From Cupriavidus pauculus (GTDB lineage: Bacteria > Pseudomonadota > Gammaproteobacteria > Burkholderiales > Burkholderiaceae), in assembly GCF_008693385.1 (NCBI RefSeq), contig NZ_CP044067.1, positions 1,800,501 to 1,864,500 of the forward strand: 64,000 bases of DNA, given 5' to 3'. Of the stretch, positions 17,956 through 26,910 are shown piece by piece. Position numbers and translations under genes: made by a program. The notes beneath the pieces were generated by a model. It searched no databases. It had not been told where the DNA came from and was given only the letters and a program-made list of their open reading frames with translations. Position 1 is the stretch's first letter; every line of letters begins with the position of its first letter.

Positions 17956-18981
17956 TCAGCGCGCGGCGGCAACGAAGCCGGCGGCCTTGATGATGTCCTT
18001 GTGGCGGTTCTCGTCGGCGACGAGGAAGTCCGTGAGCTTCTGGCCTACCAGGAAGTCGTTCTTGAGCGCGTTCTTCTCGAGGTACTCCTTCCACTCTGGC
18101 GTGGCCACGACCTTCTGCATCAGATCCACGTAGAACTTCTGCTGGTCGGGCGTGACGCCGCCGGGCAGCATGAACACGCGCAGCATCTCGTACTCGACAT
18201 CGAGGCCCGCTTCCTTGCACGTGGGAATGTCACCCCAGCTCTGCGTGCCCGTGATCTTGGCCGAATACTGCATGCGCGCGGGCGCGAACACGCACAGCGC
18301 GCGATGCTCGCCGGCGCGCCATTGCCCGATCGATTCGGAGGGATTGTTGACGTTGGAGTCGATATGCTTGCCCGACAACTGCGTGGCCGCCTCGCCGCCG
18401 CCCTTGTACGGGATGTAGATGAAGCGCACGCCGGCCTTGCGTTCCATCTGCGCGGTGATGATCTGGTCCTCGCGCTTGGAGCTCGTGCCGCCCATCTTGA
18501 GCTTGCCCGGATTTTCCTTGGCCTTGGCCAGATAGTCGGCCGGCGTCTTGTATGGGTCCTGCGAATTGGTCCACAGCACGAACTCGTCCTGCGCCACCAT
18601 GGCCACCGGCGTCAGGTCTCGCCAGTTGAACGGCAACTGGCTGATCATCGGTACCGTGTAGAGCGCCGACGACGTGACCAGCAGCTTGTGCGGATCGCCC
18701 TTGGACGCCTTGGTGTCCATCAGCCCTTCCGCGCCGCTCGCGCCGGCCTTGTTGACGACGATGATCGGCTGGTTCATCAGCTTGTGCTTGGCGATGATGC
18801 CCTGGATCGAGCGCGCCATCTGGTCGGACGCGCCGCCCGCGCTGAACGGCACCACCATCTCCACCGGCTTGGTGGGCTCCCAGGCGAACGCCGGGGCCGC
18901 CATGCCACCTAGCAGCGACGCGCACGCCAGCGCGCGAACCGTTTGCCGCAACTTGCCCTGCAACCTTCCTTGCAACATCAT
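17956..18981 (-). CDS. tctC: Tripartite tricarboxylate transporter binding protein
   Basis: 341-residue exported Bug/TctC protein. The signal peptide covers about residues 1-33 (cleavage after AFA). The mature region has WEPTKPVEMVVPFSAGGASDQMARS, VNKAGASGAEGLMDT and FIYIPYKGGGEAATQLSGKHID. It is one of the more divergent Bug branches: the usual second-domain motifs are shifted, and three Cys are present. It is the only one of the four Bug genes in the window that is linked to TctB and TctA, so it is the true component of that transporter. It probably starts the tct transcript or continues it from the aminotransferase gene 102 bases upstream. Confidence 0.94.
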   Translation of the reverse strand: MMLQGRLQGKLRQTVRALACASLLGGMAAPAFAWEPTKPVEMVVPFSAGGASDQMARSIQGIIAKHKLMNQPIIVVNKAGASGAEGLMDTKASKGDPHKLLVTSSALYTVPMISQLPFNWRDLTPVAMVAQDEFVLWTNSQDPYKTPADYLAKAKENPGKLKMGGTSSKREDQIITAQMERKAGVRFIYIPYKGGGEAATQLSGKHIDSNVNNPSESIGQWRAGEHRALCVFAPARMQYSAKITGTQSWGDIPTCKEAGLDVEYEMLRVFMLPGGVTPDQQKFYVDLMQKVVATPEWKEYLEKNALKNDFLVGQKLTDFLVADENRHKDIIKAAGFVAAAR

Positions 18982-19083
18982 GGCTTGTCTCCTTTGATGG
19001 AAACCGTGCGGTCTGATGCCGCATCGGTTCTTGTTGCCAAAAGCTGCCGCGCGCCTCAGGGCGCCGTGCGTACTCCGCCAGAA

Positions 19084-20289
19084 TCAGGCCGCGCGCAATG
19101 CCGGTTGCGCCGCCGCGGCGCGCAGGCTCTCCATCGCCGCGAGCACGCCGCCGGTCTGGTGCGGAACGTTTGCGAGCGCGAGGCCCATCTCCACGCCGGC
19201 GAGGGTACCCATCAGCGTAAGGTCGTTGAAGTCGCCGAGATGCCCGATGCGGAAGATCTTGCCGGACACCTTCGACAGCCCCTGGCCGAGCGACATGTTG
19301 AAGTTCTCGAGCACGACCTTGCGGAACGCATCGGCGCTATGGCCTTCCGGCATGACCACGGCGGTCAGCGCGGGGCTGTACTCCGCGGGGTTCTGGCACA
19401 GGATTTCCAGACCCCAGCCGCGCACGGCGGCGCGCGTGGCTTCCGCATGGCGCTTGTGGCGCGCGAACACGTTCGGCAGGCCTTCCTCGAACAGCATGTC
19501 GCACGCTTCGGAGAGGCCGTAGAGCAGGTTCGTCGCCGGCGTGTACGGCCAGAAGCCGTTCTTGTTCGCCTCGATGATCTCTTCCCACCCCCAGAACGCC
19601 TTCGGCAGCTTCGCGTTCGCGGAAGCGGCAATCGCCTTCTGGCTCACGGCATTGAACGAGATGCCCGGCGGCAGCATCAGCCCCTTCTGCGAGCCGGACA
19701 CGGTCACGTCCACGCCCCACTCGTCATGGCGATAGTCGACCGAACCCAGCGAGGAAATCGTATCGACGAGCAGCAGGGCCGGGTGGTTGGCGGCATCGAT
19801 CGCGCGGCGCACGGCCGCGATATCCGAGGTCACGCCCGTGGACGTTTCGTTATGGACCACGCAGACGGCCTTGATGGTGTGCTGGCGGTCTTCCGCCAGG
19901 CGGGCGCCAATCGCGGCTGCATCCACACCATGACGCCAGTCGCCACCGAGGAACTCGGAGACCAGACCGAGTTTGTCGGCCATGCGCTTCCACAGCGACG
20001 CGAAGTGGCCGGTCTCGAACATCAGCACATGATCGCCGGGCGACAGCGTGTTGACGAGCGCCGCCTCCCACGCGCCGGTGCCGGACGCGGGATAGATCAC
20101 CACGGGCTGCGCGGTCTGGAACACCTTGCGGATGTCCGCGAGCACCTTCTTGCCCAGTTGCTGGAACTCGGGACCGCGGTGATCGATGGTCGGATAGTCC
20201 ATCGCGCGGAGCACCCGGTCCGGCACATTGGTCGGCCCGGGGATCTGCAGGAAGTGCCGGCCGCTCGGATGGGAATTCAGTCGGATCAT
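19084..20289 (-). CDS. Class V aminotransferase, serine-glyoxylate aminotransferase-like
   Basis: 401 residues from the ATG at 20289. Fold-type I PLP enzyme: the Schiff-base Lys is K202 in SGSQKGLMLPPG, the PLP-ring Asp is in LLLVDTISSLGS, and the N-terminus HFLQIPGPTNVPDRVL plus ASGTGAWEAAL are typical of serine-glyoxylate / alanine-glyoxylate aminotransferases. The family reaction is L-serine plus glyoxylate giving hydroxypyruvate plus glycine. It is divergent from a GntR gene and upstream of tctCBA on the same strand, suggesting that the transported acid is processed to a 2-oxo acid that is then transaminated. Confidence 0.9.
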   Translation of the reverse strand: MIRLNSHPSGRHFLQIPGPTNVPDRVLRAMDYPTIDHRGPEFQQLGKKVLADIRKVFQTAQPVVIYPASGTGAWEAALVNTLSPGDHVLMFETGHFASLWKRMADKLGLVSEFLGGDWRHGVDAAAIGARLAEDRQHTIKAVCVVHNETSTGVTSDIAAVRRAIDAANHPALLLVDTISSLGSVDYRHDEWGVDVTVSGSQKGLMLPPGISFNAVSQKAIAASANAKLPKAFWGWEEIIEANKNGFWPYTPATNLLYGLSEACDMLFEEGLPNVFARHKRHAEATRAAVRGWGLEILCQNPAEYSPALTAVVMPEGHSADAFRKVVLENFNMSLGQGLSKVSGKIFRIGHLGDFNDLTLMGTLAGVEMGLALANVPHQTGGVLAAMESLRAAAAQPALRAA

Positions 20290-20314
20290 ATCGCCTCGTG
20301 TCTCAATTTGAATT

Positions 20315-20326
20315 TTGTATTCAAAA
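20315..20326 (-). promoter_or_regulatory. GntR operator candidate, aminotransferase side
   Basis: TTGTATTCAAAA, 25 bases from the aminotransferase start codon, is the exact reverse complement of the site at 20502. The core TTGAATACAA has TTG/CAA ends typical of GntR FCD-type operators. Confidence 0.55.
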
Positions 20327-20501
20327 AACAGGGGTGCACTACAGGACTGGCTTGCGGGATAATGTTGGCGGGCGGTCGCGCCGCCCATCCCGTAAAAAGT
20401 CCTTATAAATCAGTATTTATCAGTCTTTCTGGTCGCCTTTTTCGCCGCATCCGGCGTGCCCGGCGACCCCGGCATGCAGTTCGTGCTTGCCTCAGAGTAG
20501 G

Positions 20502-20513
20502 TTTTGAATACAA
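20502..20513 (+). promoter_or_regulatory. GntR operator candidate, regulator side
   Basis: TTTTGAATACAA lies 24 bases from the GntR start codon, mirroring the site at 20315 in both sequence and spacing. One regulator could therefore control both divergent transcripts. Confidence 0.55.
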
Positions 20514-20537
20514 TACTGTCAAGCCGCGATATCACCG

Positions 20538-21230
20538 ATGAGTCTCAATCCGACCCCTTCCTCCCAAGCCGTGGACCGCCAGATCCTGCATGTGGCGGTG
20601 GCCCAGCGCCTGCGCGCGATGATCCTGGAAGGCGAACTCGCGCCCGGGGCACGGCTCAACGAGCGGGTGCTCTGCGAACAGCTGCAGGTGTCGCGCACGC
20701 CGTTGCGCGAGGCATTCAAGGTGCTGGCCGGCGATGGCCTCGTGACGCTGCTGCCGAACCGCGGCGCCGAGGTGGTCCAGCTCTCGCAGGAAACCATCGA
20801 CCATCTGTTCGAGATGATGGGCGCGCTGGAGGGCCTGTCTGGCGAACTCGCCTGCGAACGCATTACCGACGCCGAACTGAACGAGATTCGCGCGTTGCAC
20901 TTCGAGATGCTCGCCTGCCATGCGCGGCGCGATCTGCCCAACTACTACGCGTTGAACCGCCGCATCCACGATGCCATCAATGCGGCGGCGCGCAATCCGA
21001 TCCTCGAGGAGACCTATCGACGCATCAACCTGCGTATCCAGGCACTGCGCTTTCGCTCGAACTTCGATCAGGAAAAATGGGACATGGCCGTGCTCGAGCA
21101 CGGCGCGATGCTCGACTGCCTGGCGAAGCGCGACGGCGCGGGCCTGCGTGACATCCTGCGCGCGCACCTGAAACACAAGCGCGACGCGCTGATCGCCGAA
21201 CTAGAACGCGTACAGGGCGCCGCCGCCTGA
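20538..21230 (+). CDS. GntR-family transcriptional regulator, FCD type
   Basis: 230 residues. The N-terminal winged helix (about 18-83) contains LAPGARLNERVLCEQLQVSR and TPLREAFKVLAGDGLV. The all-helical C-terminal FCD domain (about 88-215) has the metal-site pattern with His/Asp residues around ALNRRIHDAI and AVLEHGAMLDCLAKRD. Members of this subgroup (FadR/VanR-like) usually sense small carboxylic acids. It is divergent from the aminotransferase-tct genes and is followed 48 bases on by the FAD/Fe-S dehydrogenase, which it probably also controls. Confidence 0.92.
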   Translation: MSLNPTPSSQAVDRQILHVAVAQRLRAMILEGELAPGARLNERVLCEQLQVSRTPLREAFKVLAGDGLVTLLPNRGAEVVQLSQETIDHLFEMMGALEGLSGELACERITDAELNEIRALHFEMLACHARRDLPNYYALNRRIHDAINAAARNPILEETYRRINLRIQALRFRSNFDQEKWDMAVLEHGAMLDCLAKRDGAGLRDILRAHLKHKRDALIAELERVQGAAA

Positions 21231-21278
21231 TCCCGCGGCGTGGCCCGAGTGCGTGCAGCAACCGGAGACCCCACGTCC

Positions 21279-24200
21279 ATGGCTTTGCCGACCACTCCCA
21301 CGCCACCCGGCGTGCAACCGCTTCACTTCATGCCGCGCGGTGGCGCGGCACCGATGCAGCAATCGCCGCTCTACCGGCGGCTGGCTGCGGAATTGCGTGG
21401 CGACGTCCTGTTCGACGCCGCGAGCCGCGGCCGGTATGCGACCGATGCGTCCATCTATCAGGTCATGCCGATCGGCGTGGTGGTGCCGCGCGACGAAGCC
21501 GACGCGCGCCTCGCGCTCGATATCGCGCGCGACCTGCACGCGCCGCTGCTGCCGCGCGGCGGCGGTACGAGCCAGTGCGGACAGACCGTGGGCGAGGCAC
21601 TGGTCATCGACAACAGCAAATGGCTGAACCAGGTCATCGACTTCGATCCCGTCGCGCGTACGGTCACCGTGCAGCCCGGCATCGTGCTCGATCACCTGAA
21701 CGCATGGCTCAAGCCGCATGGCCTGTGGTTCCCGGTGGATGTCTCCACCGCGGCGCAATGCACGATCGGCGGCATGACCGGCAACAACTCGTGCGGATCG
21801 CGCTCGATCCAGTACGGCAACATGGTGCACAACGTGCTCGGCATCGACGCCATCCTCGCGAACGGCGAGGAAGTGCGCTTCGACGGCAGCTGGCCCGCGG
21901 AGGGTGCCGCGCATCGTGCGATTGCCGATGGCGTGCGGCGCATCGCCGAGCGCGAACGCGATGCCATCGCCGAGATGTATCCGCACGTGCTGCGCCGCGT
22001 CGGCGGCTACAACCTCGATATCTTCTCGCCGCGGAGCGAGCGGCCCTACACCGCCGATGGCAGTGTCAACCTCGCCCATCTGCTCGTCGGCTCGGAAGGC
22101 ACGCTTGCGTACTTCAAGCGCATCACGCTGCAACTGTCGCCGCTGCCGACGCACAAGACGCTCGGCGTGGTGAACTTCCCGACGTTCTATCAGGCCATGG
22201 ACCTGACGCGGCATATCGTGGCCTTGCGGCCCGCTGCTGTCGAGCTCGTCGATCGCACGATGATCGATCTGTCGCGCCGGAACCCGGCGTTCCGTCCCGT
22301 GATCGAGCGCGCGCTCGTGGGCGAGCCCGAGGCAATCCTGCTCGTCGAGTTCGCCGGGGACGACCGCGATAGCACCGTGCGCGATCTCGCGCGGCTCGTC
22401 GAGCTGATGGCGGACCTCGGCCTGCCGGGATCCGTCGTCGAAATGCCCGAAGCGGGACCGCAGAAGGCGTTGTGGGAAGTGCGCAAGGCCGGCCTCAACA
22501 TCATGATGAGCATGAAGGGCGACGGCAAACCCGTCTCCTTCATCGAGGACTGCGCGGTACCGCTCGAACATCTGGCCGAATACACCGCGCGGCTGACCGA
22601 GGTCTTCCACAAGCACGGCACGCGCGGCACCTGGTATGCCCATGCAAGCGTCGGCACGCTGCATGTCCGGCCCATTTTGGACATGCGCCGCGATGGCGCG
22701 GCCAAGATGCGCGCCATCGCCGAAGAGGCGGCCGCCATGGTGCGCGAGTACAAGGGCGCCTACTCGGGCGAGCACGGCGACGGCATCTGCCGCGGCGAGT
22801 GGGTGGCGTGGCAGTTCGGTCCCTCGCTGAACCGCGCGTTCGAGGAAGTCAAGGCGCTGTTCGATCCCGACAACCGCTGCAACCCCGGCAAGATCGTGCG
22901 CACGCCGCGCATGGACGATGCCACGCTGTTCCGCTTTCCGCCGGGCTATACGGTCAAGCCGCTCGTGCCCGCGCTCGACTGGTCGGCGTGGAACGTCACG
23001 CGCGATCCGGTCACCGAAGCGGAAAGCGCGCCGGGCACCGGGCTCGATCCCGCGCGCGGTCTCGCCGCCGCGGTCGAGATGTGCAACAACAACGGCCATT
23101 GCCGCAAGTTCGATGCGGGAACGATGTGCCCGAGCTATCGCGTCACGCGCGACGAGCAGCATCTGACGCGTGGGCGTGCCAACACGCTGCGCCTGGCGCT
23201 GTCGGGACAGCTCGGGCCGGAAGGCATCCTCGATCCGGCCGTGAAGGAGACGCTCGATCTCTGCGTCTCGTGCAAGGGCTGCAAACGCGATTGCCCGACC
23301 GGTGTCGATATGGCGAAGGTCAAGATCGAGGTGCGCGCCGCGCACGCGCGCGCGGGACATCTGCGCCTGCGCGACAAGCTCGTTGCATTCCTGCCGCGCT
23401 ACGCGGGCGCGGCCAGTCGCATGCCGTGGCTGTTCAATCTGCGCGACCGCATTCCGGGCCTTCCGCAACTCGGCGAGCGGCTGTTCGGCATTTCCGCGCG
23501 GCGCTCGCTGCCGCGCTGGCAGCCGGCATTCCTCGATGCCCGGTACCGTTCCACGCCCGAGACCCATGACGACGCACGGAAGGAAGTCGTGCTGTTCGTC
23601 GATACGTTCAACAATCATATGGAGCCCGAGAACGCACGCGCGGCGCAGCGCGTGCTCGAGCGTGCGGGCTATACCGTGCATCTGTCCGGCGTGCCGGGCG
23701 AGCGTCCGCTGTGCTGCGGCCGCACGTTCCTCGCCGCGGGGCTCGTCGATGAGGCAAAGGCCGAGGCCAGGCGTTCGCTCGATGCGCTGCTGCCGTTCGT
23801 CGCGCGTGGCGTGGCGATCGTCGGGCTCGAGCCGTCGTGCCTGCTCAGCATGCGCGACGAGTTCCTGCAATATGGCTATGGCGATGCCGCGCGGTCGCTG
23901 GCCGACAATGCGTTTCTGTTCGAGGAATTCCTCGTGCGCGAACACGCGGCGGGACGCTTCGCGCCGACCCTGAATGCCATCGGCAAGTCGCGGGCGATGC
24001 TGCATGGCCACTGCCACCAGAAGGCGTTCGACGCGGTGCGCCCGGTCGAGCAAGTGCTCGGATGGATTCCGGGCCTCAAGGCGGAGCTGATCGAGTCGTC
24101 GTGCTGCGGCATGGCGGGCAGCTTTGGCTATGAGGCCGAGCATCACGACGTGTCGATGCGCATGGCCGAGTTGTCGTTGCTGCCCGCGGTGCGCAAGGCC

Positions 24201-24317
24201 GGCGACGATGCGGTGATCGTCGCCGACGGTACCAGTTGCCGCCATCAGATCCACGACGGCGCGCAGCGTGAAGCGCTACACGTTGCGCGCGTGCTCGAGA
24301 TGGCGATGCAGCCTTAG
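21279..24317 (+). CDS. Fused FAD-linked and Fe-S 2-hydroxyacid dehydrogenase
   Basis: 1012 residues from the ATG at 21279. N-terminal FAD-binding PCMH domain (about 50-280; LLPRGGGTSQCGQTVG binds the cofactor), FAD-oxidase C-terminal domain (about 290-560; STGEHGDG-like YSGEHGDGICRGEW), then a ferredoxin-like segment (CNNNGHCRKFDAGTMCPSYR and CVSCKGCKRDCPTG) and two CCG-type cysteine domains (RPLCCGRTFLAAG, ESSCCGMAGSFGYE). This layout is that of YdiJ / D-2-hydroxyglutarate dehydrogenase-like and D-lactate dehydrogenase-like enzymes, which pass electrons to the quinone pool. The exact 2-hydroxy acid is unknown. Linkage to a glyoxylate-type aminotransferase favours glycolate or a short D-hydroxy acid. 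The stop overlaps the convergent acylase stop by 4 bases. Confidence 0.88.
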   Translation: MALPTTPTPPGVQPLHFMPRGGAAPMQQSPLYRRLAAELRGDVLFDAASRGRYATDASIYQVMPIGVVVPRDEADARLALDIARDLHAPLLPRGGGTSQCGQTVGEALVIDNSKWLNQVIDFDPVARTVTVQPGIVLDHLNAWLKPHGLWFPVDVSTAAQCTIGGMTGNNSCGSRSIQYGNMVHNVLGIDAILANGEEVRFDGSWPAEGAAHRAIADGVRRIAERERDAIAEMYPHVLRRVGGYNLDIFSPRSERPYTADGSVNLAHLLVGSEGTLAYFKRITLQLSPLPTHKTLGVVNFPTFYQAMDLTRHIVALRPAAVELVDRTMIDLSRRNPAFRPVIERALVGEPEAILLVEFAGDDRDSTVRDLARLVELMADLGLPGSVVEMPEAGPQKALWEVRKAGLNIMMSMKGDGKPVSFIEDCAVPLEHLAEYTARLTEVFHKHGTRGTWYAHASVGTLHVRPILDMRRDGAAKMRAIAEEAAAMVREYKGAYSGEHGDGICRGEWVAWQFGPSLNRAFEEVKALFDPDNRCNPGKIVRTPRMDDATLFRFPPGYTVKPLVPALDWSAWNVTRDPVTEAESAPGTGLDPARGLAAAVEMCNNNGHCRKFDAGTMCPSYRVTRDEQHLTRGRANTLRLALSGQLGPEGILDPAVKETLDLCVSCKGCKRDCPTGVDMAKVKIEVRAAHARAGHLRLRDKLVAFLPRYAGAASRMPWLFNLRDRIPGLPQLGERLFGISARRSLPRWQPAFLDARYRSTPETHDDARKEVVLFVDTFNNHMEPENARAAQRVLERAGYTVHLSGVPGERPLCCGRTFLAAGLVDEAKAEARRSLDALLPFVARGVAIVGLEPSCLLSMRDEFLQYGYGDAARSLADNAFLFEEFLVREHAAGRFAPTLNAIGKSRAMLHGHCHQKAFDAVRPVEQVLGWIPGLKAELIESSCCGMAGSFGYEAEHHDVSMRMAELSLLPAVRKAGDDAVIVADGTSCRHQIHDGAQREALHVARVLEMAMQP

Positions 24318-26788
24318 CGCTGCGCCGCCTGCGGCACCAGCTCCACGCGCTCGACGCTTTCCTTCTCCACGGCCTTGCGCGAATACACGAGCGGGAAGTA
24401 CTGCCCTTTGGCCCACACTGGCGCGAGATCGCGGTAGTGTGGGTTGGCGGGATTGCCCGACTGCCCCGGTGTGTTGACCACGCGCGATGCATCCCAGTTG
24501 CCGACGTCGAGCACCATGCGATATGACGCGCCCGCGGTCAGCTGGAAGTCGCTGTTGCGATACGTCGTGGCCATCGGCGTGAAGGCGGAGCCGCCGATCG
24601 GTCCCGCGTTCACGTCATATTGCCTGCGCGCATCCGCATCGAGGATCGGGCTCAACGGATGGTTGAACACGGCCGTATGCAGCTTGCCCCATTGCCATGC
24701 GCGCATATCGGGCCCGAGCTTCTGCTCGACCTCGACGATCGCCCCGCGCAGCGAGGCAAGCATGACCTCGTTGCGCTTCGTCGTGTCCATCCAGGGGCCC
24801 GGCTGCTCGAGTACCGCGATCACGCGTGCCGCATCGCCCGCGCCAACGAGCCTGGCGCCCTCCGGCGACAGCGCCGCGCGCACCACGGCCGGACGCAAAT
24901 GCTTGCTGAACCAGACCTCGAACAACGCGGCGGGCGCGCTGTCCGCGCGTTCGTTGCCATCCCACCCGCGCAGCAGATCCAGTGCACTGCGCAGTTTCGG
25001 ATCGGTACTGTCGATGCCCTTGAGCAGCGCGACCACGCGTTGCGCGGGCAGCGACACCGTATCGGTCTGCCATGCCATCGAATCCGCCAGCGAGCTGCGC
25101 GGATTGGCGCCGACCACGGCCTTGAGCCGGCGTGCGCGCGAACTGTCGCTCCACTCGTAGCCGACCCCCTTCTGCGCGGCGGGATGATCGGACGGAATAT
25201 TGTTCTCGTTCGCCGTGACCACGTATCCGGCCGGTGGGTTATAGGTCCACGGCAACTCGTCCATGTTGCGGTAGCCCGCCCACTCGTAGCGCCCGTCGCC
25301 CGGTACCGGCGTCAGGCCATCCCAGTTGGGGCGGATGACCGTCAGCCCGCCCGGCAGCCAGCCGATATTGCCGCCACGATCCGCGAAGACCTGGTTCTCG
25401 CCGGGCGCGCCCCAGCGATTCATCGCCGCGCGGAACTGATCCCAGTTCTGGGCGCGCATGTAGTCCATCGAGCCGAAGTACGGCGCCATGCCGACGTCGA
25501 GCCATGCCGCGCGCAACGCGTACGCGCGATGGCCCGTCGCGTCGGCGTACAGCAGCGGCCCGTGCCGCGTGTAGTCGATGGTGACGGTGCGCGGGGTGGC
25601 CTCGCCCTTGACCGCGATCTGCTCGGTCACGGTCTTCATCGGTTCCCATCGCCCCTGATACCGGTACTCGCTCGGCTGTGCCGGGTTGGTCTCGTAGACG
25701 TAGAGATCCTCCTGATCCATGTAGAAGCGCGTAAGCCCGAATGCGATGGTGCCGTTGTGGCCGATCGAGATGCCGGGCAGGAACGGCTCGCCGGCGCCGA
25801 TCACCGACAGGCCCGGCGCGTTCAGATGGCTGATATAGCGCAGGCTCGGGGCGCCATGCGCGCGGTGGGGATCGTTGGCGAGAATCGGGCGGCCCGTGGT
25901 CGTTCGCGCGCCGGCAATCACCCAGTTGTTGGAGCCGAGACTGCGCGCGAGATCGCTGGCCGCATCCTGCAGCACGTAGAGTTCGTCGAGCGGTACATCG
26001 GTCTTGCGGTCTGCCCGGGCAGGGCCCCACCAGTCCTTGGGAAAGCGCGGCGCGGCGGTGGCGAGTTCATAGGCACGCTTGAGTTCGGCGGCCGGAATCG
26101 CGCAGGGATCGAGGCCTTCCGGCAGCTTCGGTTCCACGGGGGGATCGAGCTCGCGGCGAAGCCAGTCTGCACGCACGGCGTCGGGCTTTACCTCGCAATA
26201 GATCTGCGCGCGATCCACCTCGCCCGTGAAGTTCAGCGTCAGGCCGTGGTGGCGAATGCGTACGATGTCCTCCGCGCGCCAGTACGACGGCTTGTAGTTC
26301 AGGACCTTGAACTCGGGCGGCAGCAGTTCCGGATGCGCTTCGGTCTGCGACACGAATGCGTTCACGCCGGCCACGAACGCCTCGGCCACGCGCTTGGCGT
26401 CGGAGCCATAAGCGAGCCATTCGCGGTACATGTCGCCACGAAACAGCACGGCGCGCGCCATGCGGTCGCCATCGACGTAGTTGGGACCGAAGTCCTTCGC
26501 CATTTCGCCAAGTCCGCGCTTGCGCCAAAGATCGATCTGGAACAGCCGGTCGCGCGCGGCCATGAAACCCTGCGCGTAGAACGCGTCGTACAGCGTGCCG
26601 GCATAGATATGGGGCACGCCCCAGCGATCGACGAGGATGCTGGCCGGCTTCTCCAGACCCGGTGCGACATAACGGTCTGGCGGAGCGGCCGATGCAAGAT
26701 GCGTGGTGCCTGCAAGCGCGAGGCAGGCGAGGGTATGCGAGAACGTCCGGGAAAGCTTGCGGGAAGGCGTGATGCGCTGGCGATGCAT
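24314..26788 (-). CDS. Penicillin acylase family (Ntn-hydrolase) amidase
   Basis: 824-residue exported precursor with a signal peptide at about 1-34 (SAA-PP). The alpha chain would run to about residue 285. Autocleavage is expected before Ser286 in SLGSNNWVIAG, the N-terminal nucleophile of the beta chain. The nearby DPHRAHGAPS and the later NENNIPSDHP blocks are conserved. Family members hydrolyse amides such as beta-lactam side chains, acyl-homoserine lactones or cyclic lipopeptides, so antibiotic or quorum-signal breakdown is possible but cannot be settled here. The short upstream region carries a 14-base direct repeat. The gene stands alone between the dehydrogenase and the iron-reduction operon. 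Confidence 0.9.
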   Translation of the reverse strand: MHRQRITPSRKLSRTFSHTLACLALAGTTHLASAAPPDRYVAPGLEKPASILVDRWGVPHIYAGTLYDAFYAQGFMAARDRLFQIDLWRKRGLGEMAKDFGPNYVDGDRMARAVLFRGDMYREWLAYGSDAKRVAEAFVAGVNAFVSQTEAHPELLPPEFKVLNYKPSYWRAEDIVRIRHHGLTLNFTGEVDRAQIYCEVKPDAVRADWLRRELDPPVEPKLPEGLDPCAIPAAELKRAYELATAAPRFPKDWWGPARADRKTDVPLDELYVLQDAASDLARSLGSNNWVIAGARTTTGRPILANDPHRAHGAPSLRYISHLNAPGLSVIGAGEPFLPGISIGHNGTIAFGLTRFYMDQEDLYVYETNPAQPSEYRYQGRWEPMKTVTEQIAVKGEATPRTVTIDYTRHGPLLYADATGHRAYALRAAWLDVGMAPYFGSMDYMRAQNWDQFRAAMNRWGAPGENQVFADRGGNIGWLPGGLTVIRPNWDGLTPVPGDGRYEWAGYRNMDELPWTYNPPAGYVVTANENNIPSDHPAAQKGVGYEWSDSSRARRLKAVVGANPRSSLADSMAWQTDTVSLPAQRVVALLKGIDSTDPKLRSALDLLRGWDGNERADSAPAALFEVWFSKHLRPAVVRAALSPEGARLVGAGDAARVIAVLEQPGPWMDTTKRNEVMLASLRGAIVEVEQKLGPDMRAWQWGKLHTAVFNHPLSPILDADARRQYDVNAGPIGGSAFTPMATTYRNSDFQLTAGASYRMVLDVGNWDASRVVNTPGQSGNPANPHYRDLAPVWAKGQYFPLVYSRKAVEKESVERVELVPQAAQR

Positions 26789-26803
26789 GGGTCTCCTCTT
26801 TTT

Positions 26804-26833
26804 GTTGTGGGCCCAACGTGTTGTGGGCTCAAC
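26804..26833. repeat. Tandem 14-base direct repeat upstream of acylase
   Basis: GTTGTGGGCCCAAC at 26804 and GTTGTGGGCTCAAC at 26820 differ at one base and are 16 bases apart. Each is itself close to an inverted repeat (GTTG...CAAC). The location 16 bases upstream of the acylase start suggests paired operator half-turns. Confidence 0.55.
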
Positions 26834-26910
26834 AATCGAGGATAGTCAACACCGCGCCTCATGACGAGGACATCACGTCAAACGCGCGTTTGCTTTCTGG
26901 GACCGCCCGA

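Noticed and set aside
21201..24254. A minus-strand open frame of about 1,000 codons opposite the FAD/Fe-S dehydrogenase
   Set aside because: Same compositional signature of a shadow frame. The plus-strand gene has full domain evidence.
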